A DNA stretch of 64,000 nt, taken from NCBI RefSeq assembly GCF_026015965.1, contig NZ_CP110383.1, positions 217,807 through 281,806 of the forward strand, in the 5' to 3' direction. The notes beneath the pieces were generated by a model. The model did no database searches and was not told the DNA's origin. It was given only the letters and a program-made list of their open reading frames with translations. The translations under genes and the position numbers were made by a program. This stretch comes from Selenomonas sputigena (lineage in GTDB: Bacteria > Bacillota > Negativicutes > Selenomonadales > Selenomonadaceae). Below are positions 1 through 7,934 of the stretch, in pieces (positions within the stretch are counted from its first letter, which is position 1; the number at the start of each line of letters is the position of its first letter).

Positions 1-2
1 CG

Positions 3-590
3 GCTGCCATGGGGATGAAAGGGCAGATTGCCGATGCCATTCAGTTCTTCGGTACACCGGTTATTGCCGTCGGCATCGGGCTTCTCCTGACGATCTATGG
101 TCTGACGGGAAGTCTCGACAGGAAACGCGTGTTGGAAGAAATGGAGACAGGCATCAAGTCGGCGGGCATCATCATCCTCATCACAGGCGGCGGCGGTGCT
201 TTCGGCATGTTGATCCGCGACAGCGGCGTCGGCACGGTTTTGGCCGAAGCCATGCTGCAGACGAGCATTCCTGCCATCTTGCTGCCGTTCTTCATCGCGA
301 CGATCGTGCGCTTCATCCAAGGCAGCGGCACGGTGGCGATGATTACGGCGGCCTCGATCACGGCGCCGATTATCGCGAATCTCTCCGTGAACCCCGTCTT
401 CGCGGCTCTCGCCGCCTGTGTGGGATCGCTCTTCTATTCGTACTTTAACGACAGCTTCTTCTGGGTCGTCAACCGCTCCATCGGTATCACTGAAGGTAAG
501 GAGCAGCTGCGCCTCTACTCTGTCGCCAGCACGATTGCTTGGGCTACCGGTATCATCGTGCTCCTGATTCTCAACGCGATGTTCGGTTGA
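3..590 (+). CDS. GntP-family permease, C-terminal part (5' end outside window)
   Basis: The reading frame is open from the window edge, so only about 195 C-terminal residues are visible. They form several long hydrophobic helices separated by short loops. A Gly/Ser/Thr-rich segment around residues 105-125 of the visible part (IVRFIQGSGTVAMITAAS) resembles the conserved C-terminal region of gluconate/GntP-type H+ symporters in the inner membrane. The substrate (gluconate, glycerate or another hydroxy-acid) cannot be told from this fragment. A hairpin with a T-rich tail follows the stop. Family assignment is fairly secure; substrate is not. Confidence 0.75.
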   Translation, partial: AAMGMKGQIADAIQFFGTPVIAVGIGLLLTIYGLTGSLDRKRVLEEMETGIKSAGIIILITGGGGAFGMLIRDSGVGTVLAEAMLQTSIPAILLPFFIATIVRFIQGSGTVAMITAASITAPIIANLSVNPVFAALAACVGSLFYSYFNDSFFWVVNRSIGITEGKEQLRLYSVASTIAWATGIIVLLILNAMFG

Positions 591-611
591 TATTTCTGTA
601 GTTTTCATCGA

Positions 612-653
612 AGTCTCCATGCTGCAGTTGATGTGGCATGGAGACCTTTATTT
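612..653 (+). terminator. Rho-independent terminator after the permease
   Basis: A 10-bp stem (GTCTCCATGC pairing with GCATGGAGAC) lies 20 nt after the permease stop codon and is followed by a T-rich tail (CTTTATTTTA). Confidence 0.75.
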
Positions 654-657
654 TAGC

Positions 658-755
658 GTGAAATCCCAAGAGATCAAGCCGAAGCGCAGATCGATTGACT
701 AGGTTTCTGTAACGGCGTACAATGTCCGCAAAGTAGACTTTTGTGCGTGTAGTTT
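658..755 (+). repeat. Dispersed structured intergenic element, copy 1
   Basis: First of five copies of a roughly 100-nt element. The outer stem GAAATC/GGTTTC (660-665 with its partner near 702-707) encloses an inner GATC/GATC stem; the downstream hairpin arm pairs GTACAA with TTGTGC. This copy is the most diverged. No gene starts directly after it. Instead a strong terminator follows at 827, so this copy could end as a stand-alone RNA of about 200 nt. Confidence 0.75.
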
Positions 756-826
756 ACTGATCATGTGTGTGGTAGTTGCAGGAGGGCGAAGAAGCTGATG
801 CAGCAGCCATGAAACAGCCCATAGAA

Positions 827-857
827 AAAGCGACCCTTGGGGAAAGGGTCGCTTTTT
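827..857 (+). terminator. Terminator downstream of element copy 1
   Basis: Perfect 11-bp stem AAGCGACCCTT/AAGGGTCGCTT closed by a GGGG loop and followed by a T run. It lies between element copy 1 and the convergent rubrerythrin gene. In the 591-1032 gap nothing else looks coding: the only translation-like signal is a GGAGG site before a four-codon ORF at about 800. Confidence 0.7.
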
Positions 858-993
858 GGGAGTGGTCGGGGATTGGGGAAATCCCCTCTGGATAGTGGTT
901 ATGGGGTTTGAGAAGGTTTTAGAAAGCACGGATGAATCGAGAGCGCCGATGGGACGGACTCATCGTTATCCGTGATTTCTTTATGGGGAAGTT

Positions 994-1023
994 CTCGGGG
1001 CGGTTCAAGATCCCCGCCCCGAG
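994..1023 (-). terminator. GC-rich hairpin after rubrerythrin
   Basis: A 10-bp stem CTCGGGGCGG/CCGCCCCGAG lies directly downstream of the rubrerythrin stop codon. On the minus strand it lacks a convincing U run, so it is a weak terminator candidate or a 3' stabilising hairpin. Confidence 0.45.
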
Positions 1024-1032
1024 GGAAAGTCA

Positions 1033-1581
1033 TTACTTATTGCCGAAGTAGCGGTCAAAGAGCCCCTTGAAGCCGCGGCCGTGACGCGCCTCGTCCTTGC
1101 ACATCTCGTGCACGGTGTCGTGGATGGCGTCGAGGTTCAGCTGCTTCGCGAGCGTAGCGAGCTCCTTCTTGCCTGCGCAGGCGCCGTGCTCGGCGTCGAC
1201 GCGCATCTTGAGGTTCTCCTTCGTGCTGTTCGTCAGAACCTCGCCGAGAAGCTCCGCGAACTTCGCTGCATGCTCGGCTTCCTCGAAAGCGTAGCGCTTG
1301 AAGGCCTCGGCGATCTCGGGATAGCCTTCGCGGTCTGCCTGGCGGCTCATCGCGAGGTACATGCCGACCTCGGAACACTCGCCCGTGAAGTTCATGCGCA
1401 GGCCTTCGATGACCTTTTCATCTGCGCCCTTGGCGGCGCCGACATGATGCTCGTCCGCATACTGCATGTCGCCCGTCTGCTCGACGAACTTGGAAGCGGG
1501 AGCATGACAGATCGGACACTCTGCCGGAGCCTGGTCGCCCTCGTGAACATAACCGCAAACCGTGCAAACAAACTTTTTCAT
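1033..1581 (-). CDS. Rubrerythrin, reverse domain order (rubredoxin domain first)
   Basis: 182-residue cytoplasmic peroxidase-type protein. The rubredoxin-like iron site is at the N terminus (Cys6, Cys9, Cys22, Cys25), followed by a ferritin-like four-helix domain with di-iron ligands (Glu68 and Glu71 region, the E-A-E-H motif at 101-104, Glu164 and His167). This order is the opposite of classic rubrerythrin and matches the 'reverse rubrerythrin' NADH peroxidases of strict anaerobes, which reduce H2O2 using electrons from NADH via redox partners. The start is supported by a GGGAGGT site about 8 nt upstream. It is a single-gene unit divergent from tsaE. A PerR/Fur-like palindrome lies in the shared upstream region, which fits peroxide or iron control. 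Confidence 0.93.
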   Translation of the reverse strand: MKKFVCTVCGYVHEGDQAPAECPICHAPASKFVEQTGDMQYADEHHVGAAKGADEKVIEGLRMNFTGECSEVGMYLAMSRQADREGYPEIAEAFKRYAFEEAEHAAKFAELLGEVLTNSTKENLKMRVDAEHGACAGKKELATLAKQLNLDAIHDTVHEMCKDEARHGRGFKGLFDRYFGNK

Positions 1582-1979
1582 TTTACATTACCTCCCAAAA
1601 TATCGTGGATGTTTTTCTTTTTCTTGGTAGTGGCTCGCGATTCACCGTGCGGGGGTGTTCCCCCATGTGCTTGTCGCTTGCTGTGCCCTTATTATAGGCG
1701 AAGCGTCCCAAGAAGGAAATATCGAAAAAATGCTAAATAACAAAGATATAGGCATATATCGTGAAATATCTCCGTATATCTCGTGTTTTTATACTTTTTC
1801 AAAATAAATACTATTGGATAATTATTATTGATAAGAAGTATCGCTATACTTGCGCGAAGCGTTTCAAAAAACGGCGGGCTTGTGGTATGATAGGCAGAGA
1901 AACGACGGAGGGCTTCGGCAAAAAGTTCGGCGCGATGGCTGAGGGACGCGGCGCTCTCCTATGGAAAGGTGTTGCAGCA
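1582..1979. other. Divergent intergenic region between rubrerythrin and tsaE
   Basis: About 400 bp, markedly AT-rich between 1720 and 1870 compared with its neighbours. It holds a plausible minus-strand -10 (TATAAT, complement of 1691-1697) for rubrerythrin, repeated ATATC/GATATA words near 1745-1785, and a PerR/Fur-like palindrome at 1816-1830. An open reading frame runs through 1761-1979 into tsaE, but its codons do not resemble the neighbouring genes and the only good ribosome site is at 1964, so I do not treat it as coding. Confidence 0.5.
1816..1830. promoter_or_regulatory. PerR/Fur-like palindrome
   Basis: GGATAATTATTATTG matches 11 of 14 informative positions of a 7-1-7 Fur box and has the ATAATTATTAT core typical of PerR boxes. 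It lies between rubrerythrin and tsaE. The regulator identity is inferred only. Confidence 0.35.
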
Positions 1980-2489
1980 ATGTTTACGGTGCAAACGGCT
2001 TCCCCCGAGGAGACGGCGGCGCTCGCCGAGCGCATCGGGGCGCTTTGCCCGGCGGGAACGGTCTTCGCGCTCGCGGGCGATCTCGGCGCGGGAAAGACGC
2101 TCTTCGTGCAGGGATTGGCGCGCGGTTTGGGTTTTTCGGGCGAGGTCACGAGTCCGACGTTCAACTTGATGAACGTATATGAAGGGAAGATGCGCCTTAC
2201 GCATTTCGACGTCTATCGCTTGGAGCGTGCCGAGGAGCTTTATGACATCGGCTTCTATGAGTATGCAGACGATTCCGAGGGCGTCGTCGTCGTCGAATGG
2301 TTCGACAAGTTCAGCGAGGAGATGCCCGCAGACTATGTGCGCGTGACGATCGAGCGCGTGGCGTCTTCGTCGGGGGAGGTCGATTCAGAGGAGGCGGCGG
2401 ATCGCCGCCGGCTGTGTTTTTCGCTTGTGGGAGTGCAGCTCAAGGAATTTTTTGAGGAGATGAGGGACGTTGTCGATTCTGGCGATTGA
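1980..2489 (+). CDS. tsaE: tRNA t6A biosynthesis ATPase TsaE
   Basis: 169-residue P-loop ATPase that drives turnover of the TsaBDE complex making N6-threonylcarbamoyl-adenosine at A37 of ANN-decoding tRNAs. The Walker A motif GDLGAGKT is at residues 33-40. The TSPTFNLMN and HFDVYRL segments typical of the family follow, and a VVVEWFDKF Walker-B-like strand lies near residue 105. The ATG at 1980 was chosen because AAAGGTG lies 10 nt upstream and the family starts close to this point; the longer in-frame extension has no family resemblance. The gene overlaps tsaB by 20 nt, consistent with one operon tsaE-tsaB-rimI-tsaD. The C-terminal tail after residue 125 is charged and probably variable. Confidence 0.93.
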   Translation: MFTVQTASPEETAALAERIGALCPAGTVFALAGDLGAGKTLFVQGLARGLGFSGEVTSPTFNLMNVYEGKMRLTHFDVYRLERAEELYDIGFYEYADDSEGVVVVEWFDKFSEEMPADYVRVTIERVASSSGEVDSEEAADRRRLCFSLVGVQLKEFFEEMRDVVDSGD

Positions 2490-3195
2490 TACGGCAAGCT
2501 CGGTGTCGAGCGTCGCCGTGGCGAGCGAGGGGAAACTGCAGGCGGAAGTGACGGTTGAGGCGGGGCGCACGCATTCGGAGACGCTTCTTTCGCATATCGA
2601 GGGGGCGCTCTCCTTCGCGGGCGTCGAGCGCTCGGCTCTTACGGGCGTCGCCGTGGGCATCGGTCCCGGCTCTTTCACGGGGCTTCGCATCGGCTTGGCG
2701 ACAGCGAAGGCTATCGCTTACGGTCTGGGCATCCCGCTCGTCGGCGTCTCGACCTTGGCGGCGCTCGCACTCGCCTTCCCCGTGCCGGACGTTCATACGC
2801 TCGCCCTGATGGACGCGCAGAAGGGAAACGCCTATGCAGGTCTCTACGAGTGGCGTGACGGGAGTTTGCACGAGGTGCGTCCCGTGCGCGTCGCGCCGCT
2901 TGCCGAGGCGATCGCCGAGGCGGCGGACAGGGGAAAGCCTGTATTGCTGACGGGCGAACTCGCCGTGAAGAAGCGGGCGCGTCTCGGAAATTTGCCCGAC
3001 AATGTCACGCTCGCGCCCGCGCATCTTCTGACGGCGCGCGCCTCGCACGTTGCATGGCTCGGTATCGCGCGGCTTGCGGCGGGCGAGTGCGATGATCCCA
3101 TGACGCTGGAGCCGTTCTACATTCGGCGCTCGGAGGCGGAGGTGCTTTGGGAAAAGCGTCATGGCAAAGAGAAGACGGAGGGGGCGTCATGCTGA
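2470..3195 (+). CDS. tsaB: tRNA t6A biosynthesis dimerisation subunit TsaB
   Basis: 241-residue ASKHA-fold protein, the non-catalytic partner that scaffolds TsaD in threonylcarbamoyl transfer. It opens with LAIDTASSVSSVAV, and the stretch GIGPGSFTGLRIGLATAKA near residues 60-80 is the diagnostic TsaB signature. It starts at TTG 2470, the only start near the family N terminus, inside the 3' end of tsaE, so translation is probably coupled. It overlaps rimI by 7 nt. The function is essential in most bacteria and constitutive expression is expected. Confidence 0.94.
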   Translation: MSILAIDTASSVSSVAVASEGKLQAEVTVEAGRTHSETLLSHIEGALSFAGVERSALTGVAVGIGPGSFTGLRIGLATAKAIAYGLGIPLVGVSTLAALALAFPVPDVHTLALMDAQKGNAYAGLYEWRDGSLHEVRPVRVAPLAEAIAEAADRGKPVLLTGELAVKKRARLGNLPDNVTLAPAHLLTARASHVAWLGIARLAAGECDDPMTLEPFYIRRSEAEVLWEKRHGKEKTEGASC

Positions 3196-3686
3196 CCTTT
3201 CGCAAGATGCTGCCCACGGACGCCGCTGCCGTCGAGAAGGTGGAGCTGGCGTGCTTTTCCATGCCGTGGTCGCGCGAGTCTTTCTGGGAGGAGGCCGCGC
3301 AGGAAGCGGCTTACTACTTGTTGGCGCTCGACGACGGAGAAGTCATCGGCTACGTCGGCGTCTGGCTGCTCGGCGAGGAGGGCCACATCACGAACGTCGC
3401 CGTTGCGCCCGAGATGCGCCGGCGCGGCGTCGGCGCAGCGCTGCTCGCAGAACTCATGCGGATTGTTTTGGAGCGCAGCGTGCGCAGCATGACGCTTGAA
3501 GTGCGTCCGTCGAACGAGGCGGCGCTCGCGCTCTACAAGAAGTTCGGCTTTCGGAGCGTCGGCAGGCGGCCGCACTACTATACGGATAATGCGGAGGATG
3601 CGGAAATCCTCTGGAACACGGACATTGAAGCGACGCTCGCCACACTCGGCGGGACGGACGGAAAAGGAGATGAGGCGCATGGATAA
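3189..3686 (+). CDS. rimI: Ribosomal protein S18 alanine N-acetyltransferase RimI
   Basis: 165-residue GNAT acetyltransferase that acetylates the N-terminal Ala of ribosomal protein S18 and sometimes other proteins. Visible features are the substrate-binding CFSMPWSRESF segment near residue 20, the acetyl-CoA loop MRRRGVGAAL around residues 78-87, and the NEAALALYKKFGF segment near residue 110 typical of RimI. The ATG at 3189 overlaps the tsaB stop. The tsaB-rimI-tsaD order is common in Firmicutes. The GTDGKGDEAHG tail runs into the ribosome site of tsaD. Confidence 0.92.
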   Translation: MLTFRKMLPTDAAAVEKVELACFSMPWSRESFWEEAAQEAAYYLLALDDGEVIGYVGVWLLGEEGHITNVAVAPEMRRRGVGAALLAELMRIVLERSVRSMTLEVRPSNEAALALYKKFGFRSVGRRPHYYTDNAEDAEILWNTDIEATLATLGGTDGKGDEAHG

Positions 3687-4710
3687 GGACATCTTGACGC
3701 TCGCCATCGAGACGAGCTGCGACGAGACGTCCGCCGCCGTGCTGCGCGGCGGGCGCGAAATCTTGTCGAACATCATTGCGACGCAGATCCCCGTGCATCA
3801 AAAGTACGGCGGCGTCGTGCCCGAGATCGCGTCGCGCTGTCATATTGTGAACATCGTGCCCGTCATCGACGAGGCGCTCAAGGAGGCGGGCGTCGCCAAG
3901 GAGGAGGTCGGTCAAGTTGCCGTCACCTACGGACCGGGGCTTGTCGGCGCGCTGCTCGTCGGCGTCGCCGCCGCCAAGGGGCTTTCCTTCTCGCTCGGCG
4001 TGCCGCTCATCGGCGTCAATCATCTCGAAGGCCATATCTTTGCGAATTTCTTGAGTTCGCCGGAGCTTGCGCCGCCGTTTGTGGCGCTCGTCGCTTCGGG
4101 AGGGCACACGGCGCTCGTCCACGTCAAGGATTACAACCATTTCACCTTGCTCGGGCAGACGCGCGACGATGCGGCGGGCGAGGCGTTTGACAAGGTGGCT
4201 CGCGTGCTCGGGCTGCCGTATCCGGGCGGCCCCGAGATCGACCGCCTCGCGAAAGAAGGCGATGCCGCGGCCATTGACTTTCCGCGCGCCTTGGAAGAAG
4301 AGGGCAACTACGAGTTCAGTTTCAGCGGTCTGAAATCTGCCGTCTTAAACTATCTGAACTCGATGAAGCTCAAGAAGATCGAGGTCAATGCCGCCGACGT
4401 CGCAGCGTCGTTTCAGAACGCCGTCATCGAGACGCTCGTCGAGAAGTCGCTCGCGGCTCTGCGTGAGACGGGGCTGAGGACGCTGGTTTTGGCGGGCGGC
4501 GTCGCGGCGAACAGCTCGCTCGAAGGGCGGCTTCGCCAGGCGGCAGCGGAGAGTGGCGTCGAGTTCCATTATCCGGGGCTTCGGCTCTGCACGGACAATG
4601 CGGCGATGATCGGCTGCCGCGCCTACTATCAGGCTCTGGCGGGCGGCTTCTCAGACTCTCATCTGAATGCCGTGCCGGGGCTTTCGCTGCGCGATGTGGG
4701 CGGGGCGTGA
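3679..4710 (+). CDS. tsaD: tRNA N6-adenosine threonylcarbamoyltransferase TsaD
   Basis: 343-residue catalytic subunit (Kae1/YgjD family) that transfers the threonylcarbamoyl group to A37 of tRNA. Hallmarks in order: AIETSCDETSAAVL at the N terminus, the metal-binding NHLEGHIFA motif near residue 115, ASGGHTALV near residue 138, and the nucleotide-binding FSFSGLKSAV near residue 215. An AAAGGAG site lies 9 nt before ATG 3679; the in-frame ATG at 3670 sits directly on that site and is unlikely. It overlaps the end of rimI. Together with mtaB at 51.2 kb, which methylthiolates t6A, the window carries most of the ms2t6A pathway. Confidence 0.95.
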   Translation: MDKDILTLAIETSCDETSAAVLRGGREILSNIIATQIPVHQKYGGVVPEIASRCHIVNIVPVIDEALKEAGVAKEEVGQVAVTYGPGLVGALLVGVAAAKGLSFSLGVPLIGVNHLEGHIFANFLSSPELAPPFVALVASGGHTALVHVKDYNHFTLLGQTRDDAAGEAFDKVARVLGLPYPGGPEIDRLAKEGDAAAIDFPRALEEEGNYEFSFSGLKSAVLNYLNSMKLKKIEVNAADVAASFQNAVIETLVEKSLAALRETGLRTLVLAGGVAANSSLEGRLRQAAAESGVEFHYPGLRLCTDNAAMIGCRAYYQALAGGFSDSHLNAVPGLSLRDVGGA

Positions 4711-4816
4711 AGCATGTTTCCGATGCTCGCTGCACGATGGACGAAAGACGAGGCAAGAGCGATGATTCCTAGCATTTCGCTTGGTCATCCTCCAAGAAAT
4801 GGCAAAATAATTTCAG

Positions 4817-4845
4817 TTGCGCTTTTTGTTTGAATCTGCTAGAAT
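4817..4845 (+). promoter_or_regulatory. Sigma-70-type promoter for the zinc-ribbon gene
   Basis: TTGCGC, a 17-bp spacer, then TAGAAT, about 100 nt upstream of the start codon at 4942. Confidence 0.5.
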
Positions 4846-4941
4846 GGGTAGGCAAGCGCAGGTTTGGACATGCCAAACCGTCGGTGCGTGCAGCGTCCGA
4901 GAGGGACGTTTTCACATAATTATCAGCAAGGGAGATATTTC

Positions 4942-5229
4942 ATGGAGTTCCAGGACAGGACATTGGTTTGCAAGGATTGTGGCAAGGAGTTCACGTTCAC
5001 CGCAGGTGAGCAGGAGTTCTACAAGGAGAAGGGGTTTGAGAATGATCCGGTTCGCTGCCGCGACTGCCGCGGAAAGAGACGCCGCAGCCATGATGGCGAC
5101 AGCGGTGAGCGCACGATGTTCCAGGTGACATGCGCTGCCTGCGGCAAGGAGACGGAAGTTCCGTTCGAGCCGAAGGATGACCGCCCGGTCTACTGCCGCG
5201 ATTGCTTCGCTGCCAGAAGGGGCAGGTAA
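4942..5229 (+). CDS. Small protein with two zinc ribbons
   Basis: 95 residues with two copies of the same metal-site layout: Cys10/Cys13 with Cys39/Cys42, and Cys64/Cys67 with Cys85/Cys88 (CKDC...CRDC and CAAC...CRDC). The linker is rich in Arg and Lys (about residues 43-50). This matches the 'probable zinc-ribbon domain' proteins common in Firmicutes; nucleic-acid binding is plausible but not shown. The ATG at 4942 has GGGAGA 8 nt upstream; the longer upstream frame runs through the promoter region. It is a single-gene unit between tsaD and a flavodoxin. Confidence 0.8.
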   Translation: MEFQDRTLVCKDCGKEFTFTAGEQEFYKEKGFENDPVRCRDCRGKRRRSHDGDSGERTMFQVTCAACGKETEVPFEPKDDRPVYCRDCFAARRGR

Positions 5230-5317
5230 GCCGAAGCTTTGCACGCCTTTGTCCGATGGAAGCCTGCGGGATGGTTTCCTTATCTCGGATAAGACGCAAA
5301 CTTTCGTAGCATAAGGT

Positions 5318-5385
5318 ACAGTCTCCTCTTGTTTTATATGCTAAGATGGTAAGGATGGCATATAAGATGAGAGGAGACTGTTTTT
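5318..5385 (+). promoter_or_regulatory. Terminator-like hairpin that hides the ribosome site of the flavodoxin gene
   Basis: Two 24-nt arms (5318-5341 and 5358-5381) pair with about four mismatches and are followed by six T residues, then the ATG at 5387. The 3' arm contains AGAGGAG, the only plausible ribosome site, and the 5' arm (GTCTCCTCTT) covers it. The structure can act as an intrinsic terminator or block translation. Confidence 0.6.
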
Positions 5386-5386
5386 T

Positions 5387-5932
5387 ATGAAAGAATGGTG
5401 CGTGATTTATTCGTCGCTTACGGGAAATACGAAGCTCGTCGCCGAAGCGATGGCGGAGGAAGCAGACGCCGACATCTTCTCTGTGGCAGAAGCGCCGGAA
5501 GACCTCTCGGGCTACGAGGCCGTGGCGCTCGGCTACTGGCTGCGGCTCGGTGCGCCCGATCCGAAGATGCTCGCGCTCCTGCCAAAGATCGAGGGAAAGG
5601 ACGTCGTGTTTTTCCAGACGCACGGCACAGATCCAGGCAGTGAGCATGCCGTCACGGCGTTCGCGCGTGCAGGATATGCGCTCGGCGCGGACTGCTATAT
5701 CGCGGGCACATTCTCTTGCCAGGGCAAGATCAATCCGAAGATCGTCGAAAAGCGCAAGAAGGAAGCTGCCGCAGAGGATGACCCGCACGCGGGAAAGAAG
5801 GCGCAGGCGCGTTGGCAGAGAGCCGCGAGCCACCCCGACGCAGAGGATCTGCAAAGGGCGCACGATTTCATGCGCGTGATGCTGGAAAAGCGGTTGAAGC
5901 GAAAGGCGCGGCTCGAAGCAGGCAAGATGTAA
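5387..5932 (+). CDS. Flavodoxin-family protein
   Basis: 181 residues. The N-terminal SSLTGNTK (residues 9-16) is the FMN-phosphate loop, and an alternating strand/helix flavodoxin fold continues to about residue 120. A strongly basic C-terminal region (residues 120-181, many Lys/Arg and Glu) is not part of classic flavodoxins. It resembles the flavodoxin-family proteins annotated BilS in gut Firmicutes, but no bilirubin reductase partner is adjacent, so I do not assign that role. Expected to be a cytoplasmic FMN electron carrier or reductase. Its start codon lies immediately after a large terminator-like hairpin that sequesters the ribosome site. Confidence 0.8.
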   Translation: MKEWCVIYSSLTGNTKLVAEAMAEEADADIFSVAEAPEDLSGYEAVALGYWLRLGAPDPKMLALLPKIEGKDVVFFQTHGTDPGSEHAVTAFARAGYALGADCYIAGTFSCQGKINPKIVEKRKKEAAAEDDPHAGKKAQARWQRAASHPDAEDLQRAHDFMRVMLEKRLKRKARLEAGKM

Positions 5933-6029
5933 TACGGATGGAATGCAGGGGGAGTGTACATGGACGCTTCCCCTTTTCATGTTCTTGTGCTATACTTTCC
6001 TTAATGATTTCTTATGGAGGCGGTGGCTG

Positions 6030-7145
6030 ATGGAGAGGAAGATCCTCTTGAATCCGGGTCCGGCGACGACGACGGATACGGTGAAGATGGCACAGGTCGT
6101 GCCCGATATTTGTCCGCGCGAAGAAGAGTTCGGCGATGTCATGCGCGAGGTGGCGCAGGGGCTTTTGAAGATCGTTCATGCCGATGCGAAGGAGTTTTCG
6201 TGCGTGCTCTTCTGCGGCTCGGGCACGCTCAACATGGACGTGTGCCTGAACTCGCTTCTGCCTGCGCGAAAGAAGGTGCTCGTCGTCAACAACGGCGCGT
6301 ATTCTGCGCGTGCCGTTGCTATCTGCCGCGCATACGGACTTCCCCATATCGACCTTCGCTCGTCGGTCGAAGACGTGCCCAATCTTGCGGCGATCGAGCG
6401 TGCGCTCGCGGACGATCCCGACATCGCTCTCGTCTATACGACGCACCACGAGACGGGCACGGGCGTCCTAAACCCCGTCCGCGAGATCGGTGCGCTCGCG
6501 CATGCGCACGGCGCGGCGTTCGTCGTCGATACGACTTCGACCTATGCGATGCTGCCCTTTTCGATGGAAGAGGCGAACATCGACTTCTGCATGGCGTCGG
6601 CGCAGAAGGGACTGCAGGCGATGACGGGGCTTTCCTTTGTCATCGGCCGCACCTCGCTCATCGAGGAGTCGAAGGATTATCCCGTGCGCTCGTATTACTG
6701 CAATCTCTACCAGCAGTATGCGTACTTTGAAAAGACGGGTCAGATGCAGTTCACACCGCCCGTGCAGACGATCTATGCGGCGAAGCAGGCGCTCGCCGAA
6801 TACTTCGCCGAGGGCGAGGCGGCGAAGGCGGCGCGCCATGCGCGGGTGGCGCAGGCGATTCATCGCGGGCTTGCGGCTCTGGGGCTGAAGGAGGCGATCC
6901 GCCCGGAGATTCAGTCGGGACTCGTCGTCTCCGTGCTTTATCCTGCGGATGAGCACTGGGATTTTGACCGCGTGCACGACTACTGCTATGCGCATGGCTT
7001 CACGATCTATCCGGGCAAGATGCAGGAGAAGGGGACGTTTCGCCTGTGCGCGCTCGGCGCGATCGACGAGGCGGATATTGAGAAGTTTTTCCGCGTGCTG
7101 AGAGAAGCTCTTGCGGAATTGGGTATGGTTTTGCCGAAGGAATGA
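6030..7145 (+). CDS. phnW: 2-aminoethylphosphonate-pyruvate transaminase
   Basis: 371-residue PLP-dependent class V aminotransferase. The N-terminal LLNPGPATTTDTVKMAQ and PDICPREEEFGD segments are typical of AEP transaminases, and the probable PLP lysine lies in ASAQKGLQAM (residue about 194). It interconverts phosphonoacetaldehyde plus alanine with 2-aminoethylphosphonate plus pyruvate. The start at 6030 has GGAGG 10 nt upstream. The downstream neighbours are a methyltransferase and phosphonopyruvate decarboxylase, which favours the biosynthetic direction over degradation (no phosphonatase is present). PEP mutase, needed for the first step, is not in this window. Confidence 0.88.
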   Translation: MERKILLNPGPATTTDTVKMAQVVPDICPREEEFGDVMREVAQGLLKIVHADAKEFSCVLFCGSGTLNMDVCLNSLLPARKKVLVVNNGAYSARAVAICRAYGLPHIDLRSSVEDVPNLAAIERALADDPDIALVYTTHHETGTGVLNPVREIGALAHAHGAAFVVDTTSTYAMLPFSMEEANIDFCMASAQKGLQAMTGLSFVIGRTSLIEESKDYPVRSYYCNLYQQYAYFEKTGQMQFTPPVQTIYAAKQALAEYFAEGEAAKAARHARVAQAIHRGLAALGLKEAIRPEIQSGLVVSVLYPADEHWDFDRVHDYCYAHGFTIYPGKMQEKGTFRLCALGAIDEADIEKFFRVLREALAELGMVLPKE

Positions 7146-7181
7146 AACGGCAATGAATGGGACAGGAGAGACAGAAGAGAG

Positions 7182-7910
7182 ATGAATCGCTGGCAGGAAA
7201 TCTGGAATAAGAGAAGTGCACAGCTTGCAGGCATTGATCGCTCGGACAAGCGGGCGATGCTCTTGGAACTCAAGCGCATCAATGGCTTTGATGTGACGGG
7301 TGGCGGCATACCGTATGAATCACTTCTAAAGCAGTATGAGGAAACGAAGGCGGCGCTTCGTTTGCCCGCAGGTGGCAGCATATTCGAGGTCGGCTGCGGT
7401 GCAGGAGCAAATCTTTGGCTTTTTCGACTCGATGGGTTCGCTGTCGGCGGTCTCGATTATTCGGAGAAGCTTATTTCTATCATGAGGGACGTATTTGCTG
7501 AAGGAACTCTGCGGGAAAGCCTTTGTGATGAAGCGAAAAATCTGCCCACGAAAGAAAAATATGACGGCGTGCTGGCGAATAGTGTCTTCTCCTATTTTCC
7601 CGATGAATCCTATGCGGAAACTGTGCTGGAAAAAATGCTCGAAAAGACATGCGGCAGCATCGTCCTCCTCGATGTGCATGACGTCGAGAAGAGAGCGGAT
7701 TTTCTGAGTGCGCGCCGTATGATCGATCCGGACTACGACGAGCGGTATAAGAACCTTGACAAGTTCTTTTACCGGAGGTCGTTCTTTGATGAATTTGCCA
7801 AAAAGCATGATCTTTCCATTGTCTTTGCAGATTCGACAATCGAAGGTTATTGGAACAATCCGTTCATCTATCATGTATATTTCCATCGCAAGGAAGAGTC
7901 AGAGAGATGA
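7182..7910 (+). CDS. Class I SAM-dependent methyltransferase in the phosphonate locus
   Basis: 242 residues. The SAM-binding motif I (IFEVGCGAG) is at residues 67-75 and the acidic ribose-binding residue lies in GLDYSEK about 20 residues later; a Rossmann core follows. Composition is more AT-rich than both neighbours and codon use looks different, which suggests acquisition by transfer. It sits between phnW and the phosphonopyruvate decarboxylase with 36-nt and 24-nt gaps. Methylation of a phosphonate headgroup or of the molecule that carries it is possible, but the substrate is not visible. An alternative is a methyltransferase unrelated to the flanking pathway. Confidence 0.8.
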   Translation: MNRWQEIWNKRSAQLAGIDRSDKRAMLLELKRINGFDVTGGGIPYESLLKQYEETKAALRLPAGGSIFEVGCGAGANLWLFRLDGFAVGGLDYSEKLISIMRDVFAEGTLRESLCDEAKNLPTKEKYDGVLANSVFSYFPDESYAETVLEKMLEKTCGSIVLLDVHDVEKRADFLSARRMIDPDYDERYKNLDKFFYRRSFFDEFAKKHDLSIVFADSTIEGYWNNPFIYHVYFHRKEESER

Positions 7911-7934
7911 TCTGCGGGAGAAGGGGGAGGTATT

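Noticed and set aside
800..930. A tiny ORF (MQQP, then MKQPIEKATLGERV...) behind a GGAGG site downstream of element copy 1
   Set aside because: The first frame has four codons and the second runs through a perfect terminator stem, so neither is likely to be translated usefully. A leader-peptide role cannot be excluded.
1761..1979. An N-terminal extension of tsaE of 73 codons
   Set aside because: The extension is AT-rich, carries a regulatory palindrome, has no family similarity, and the good ribosome site is just before ATG 1980.
5387..5932. Assigning the flavodoxin as BilS of a bilirubin reductase system
   Set aside because: No reductase partner is adjacent and similarity was judged only by eye, so I left it as a flavodoxin-family protein.
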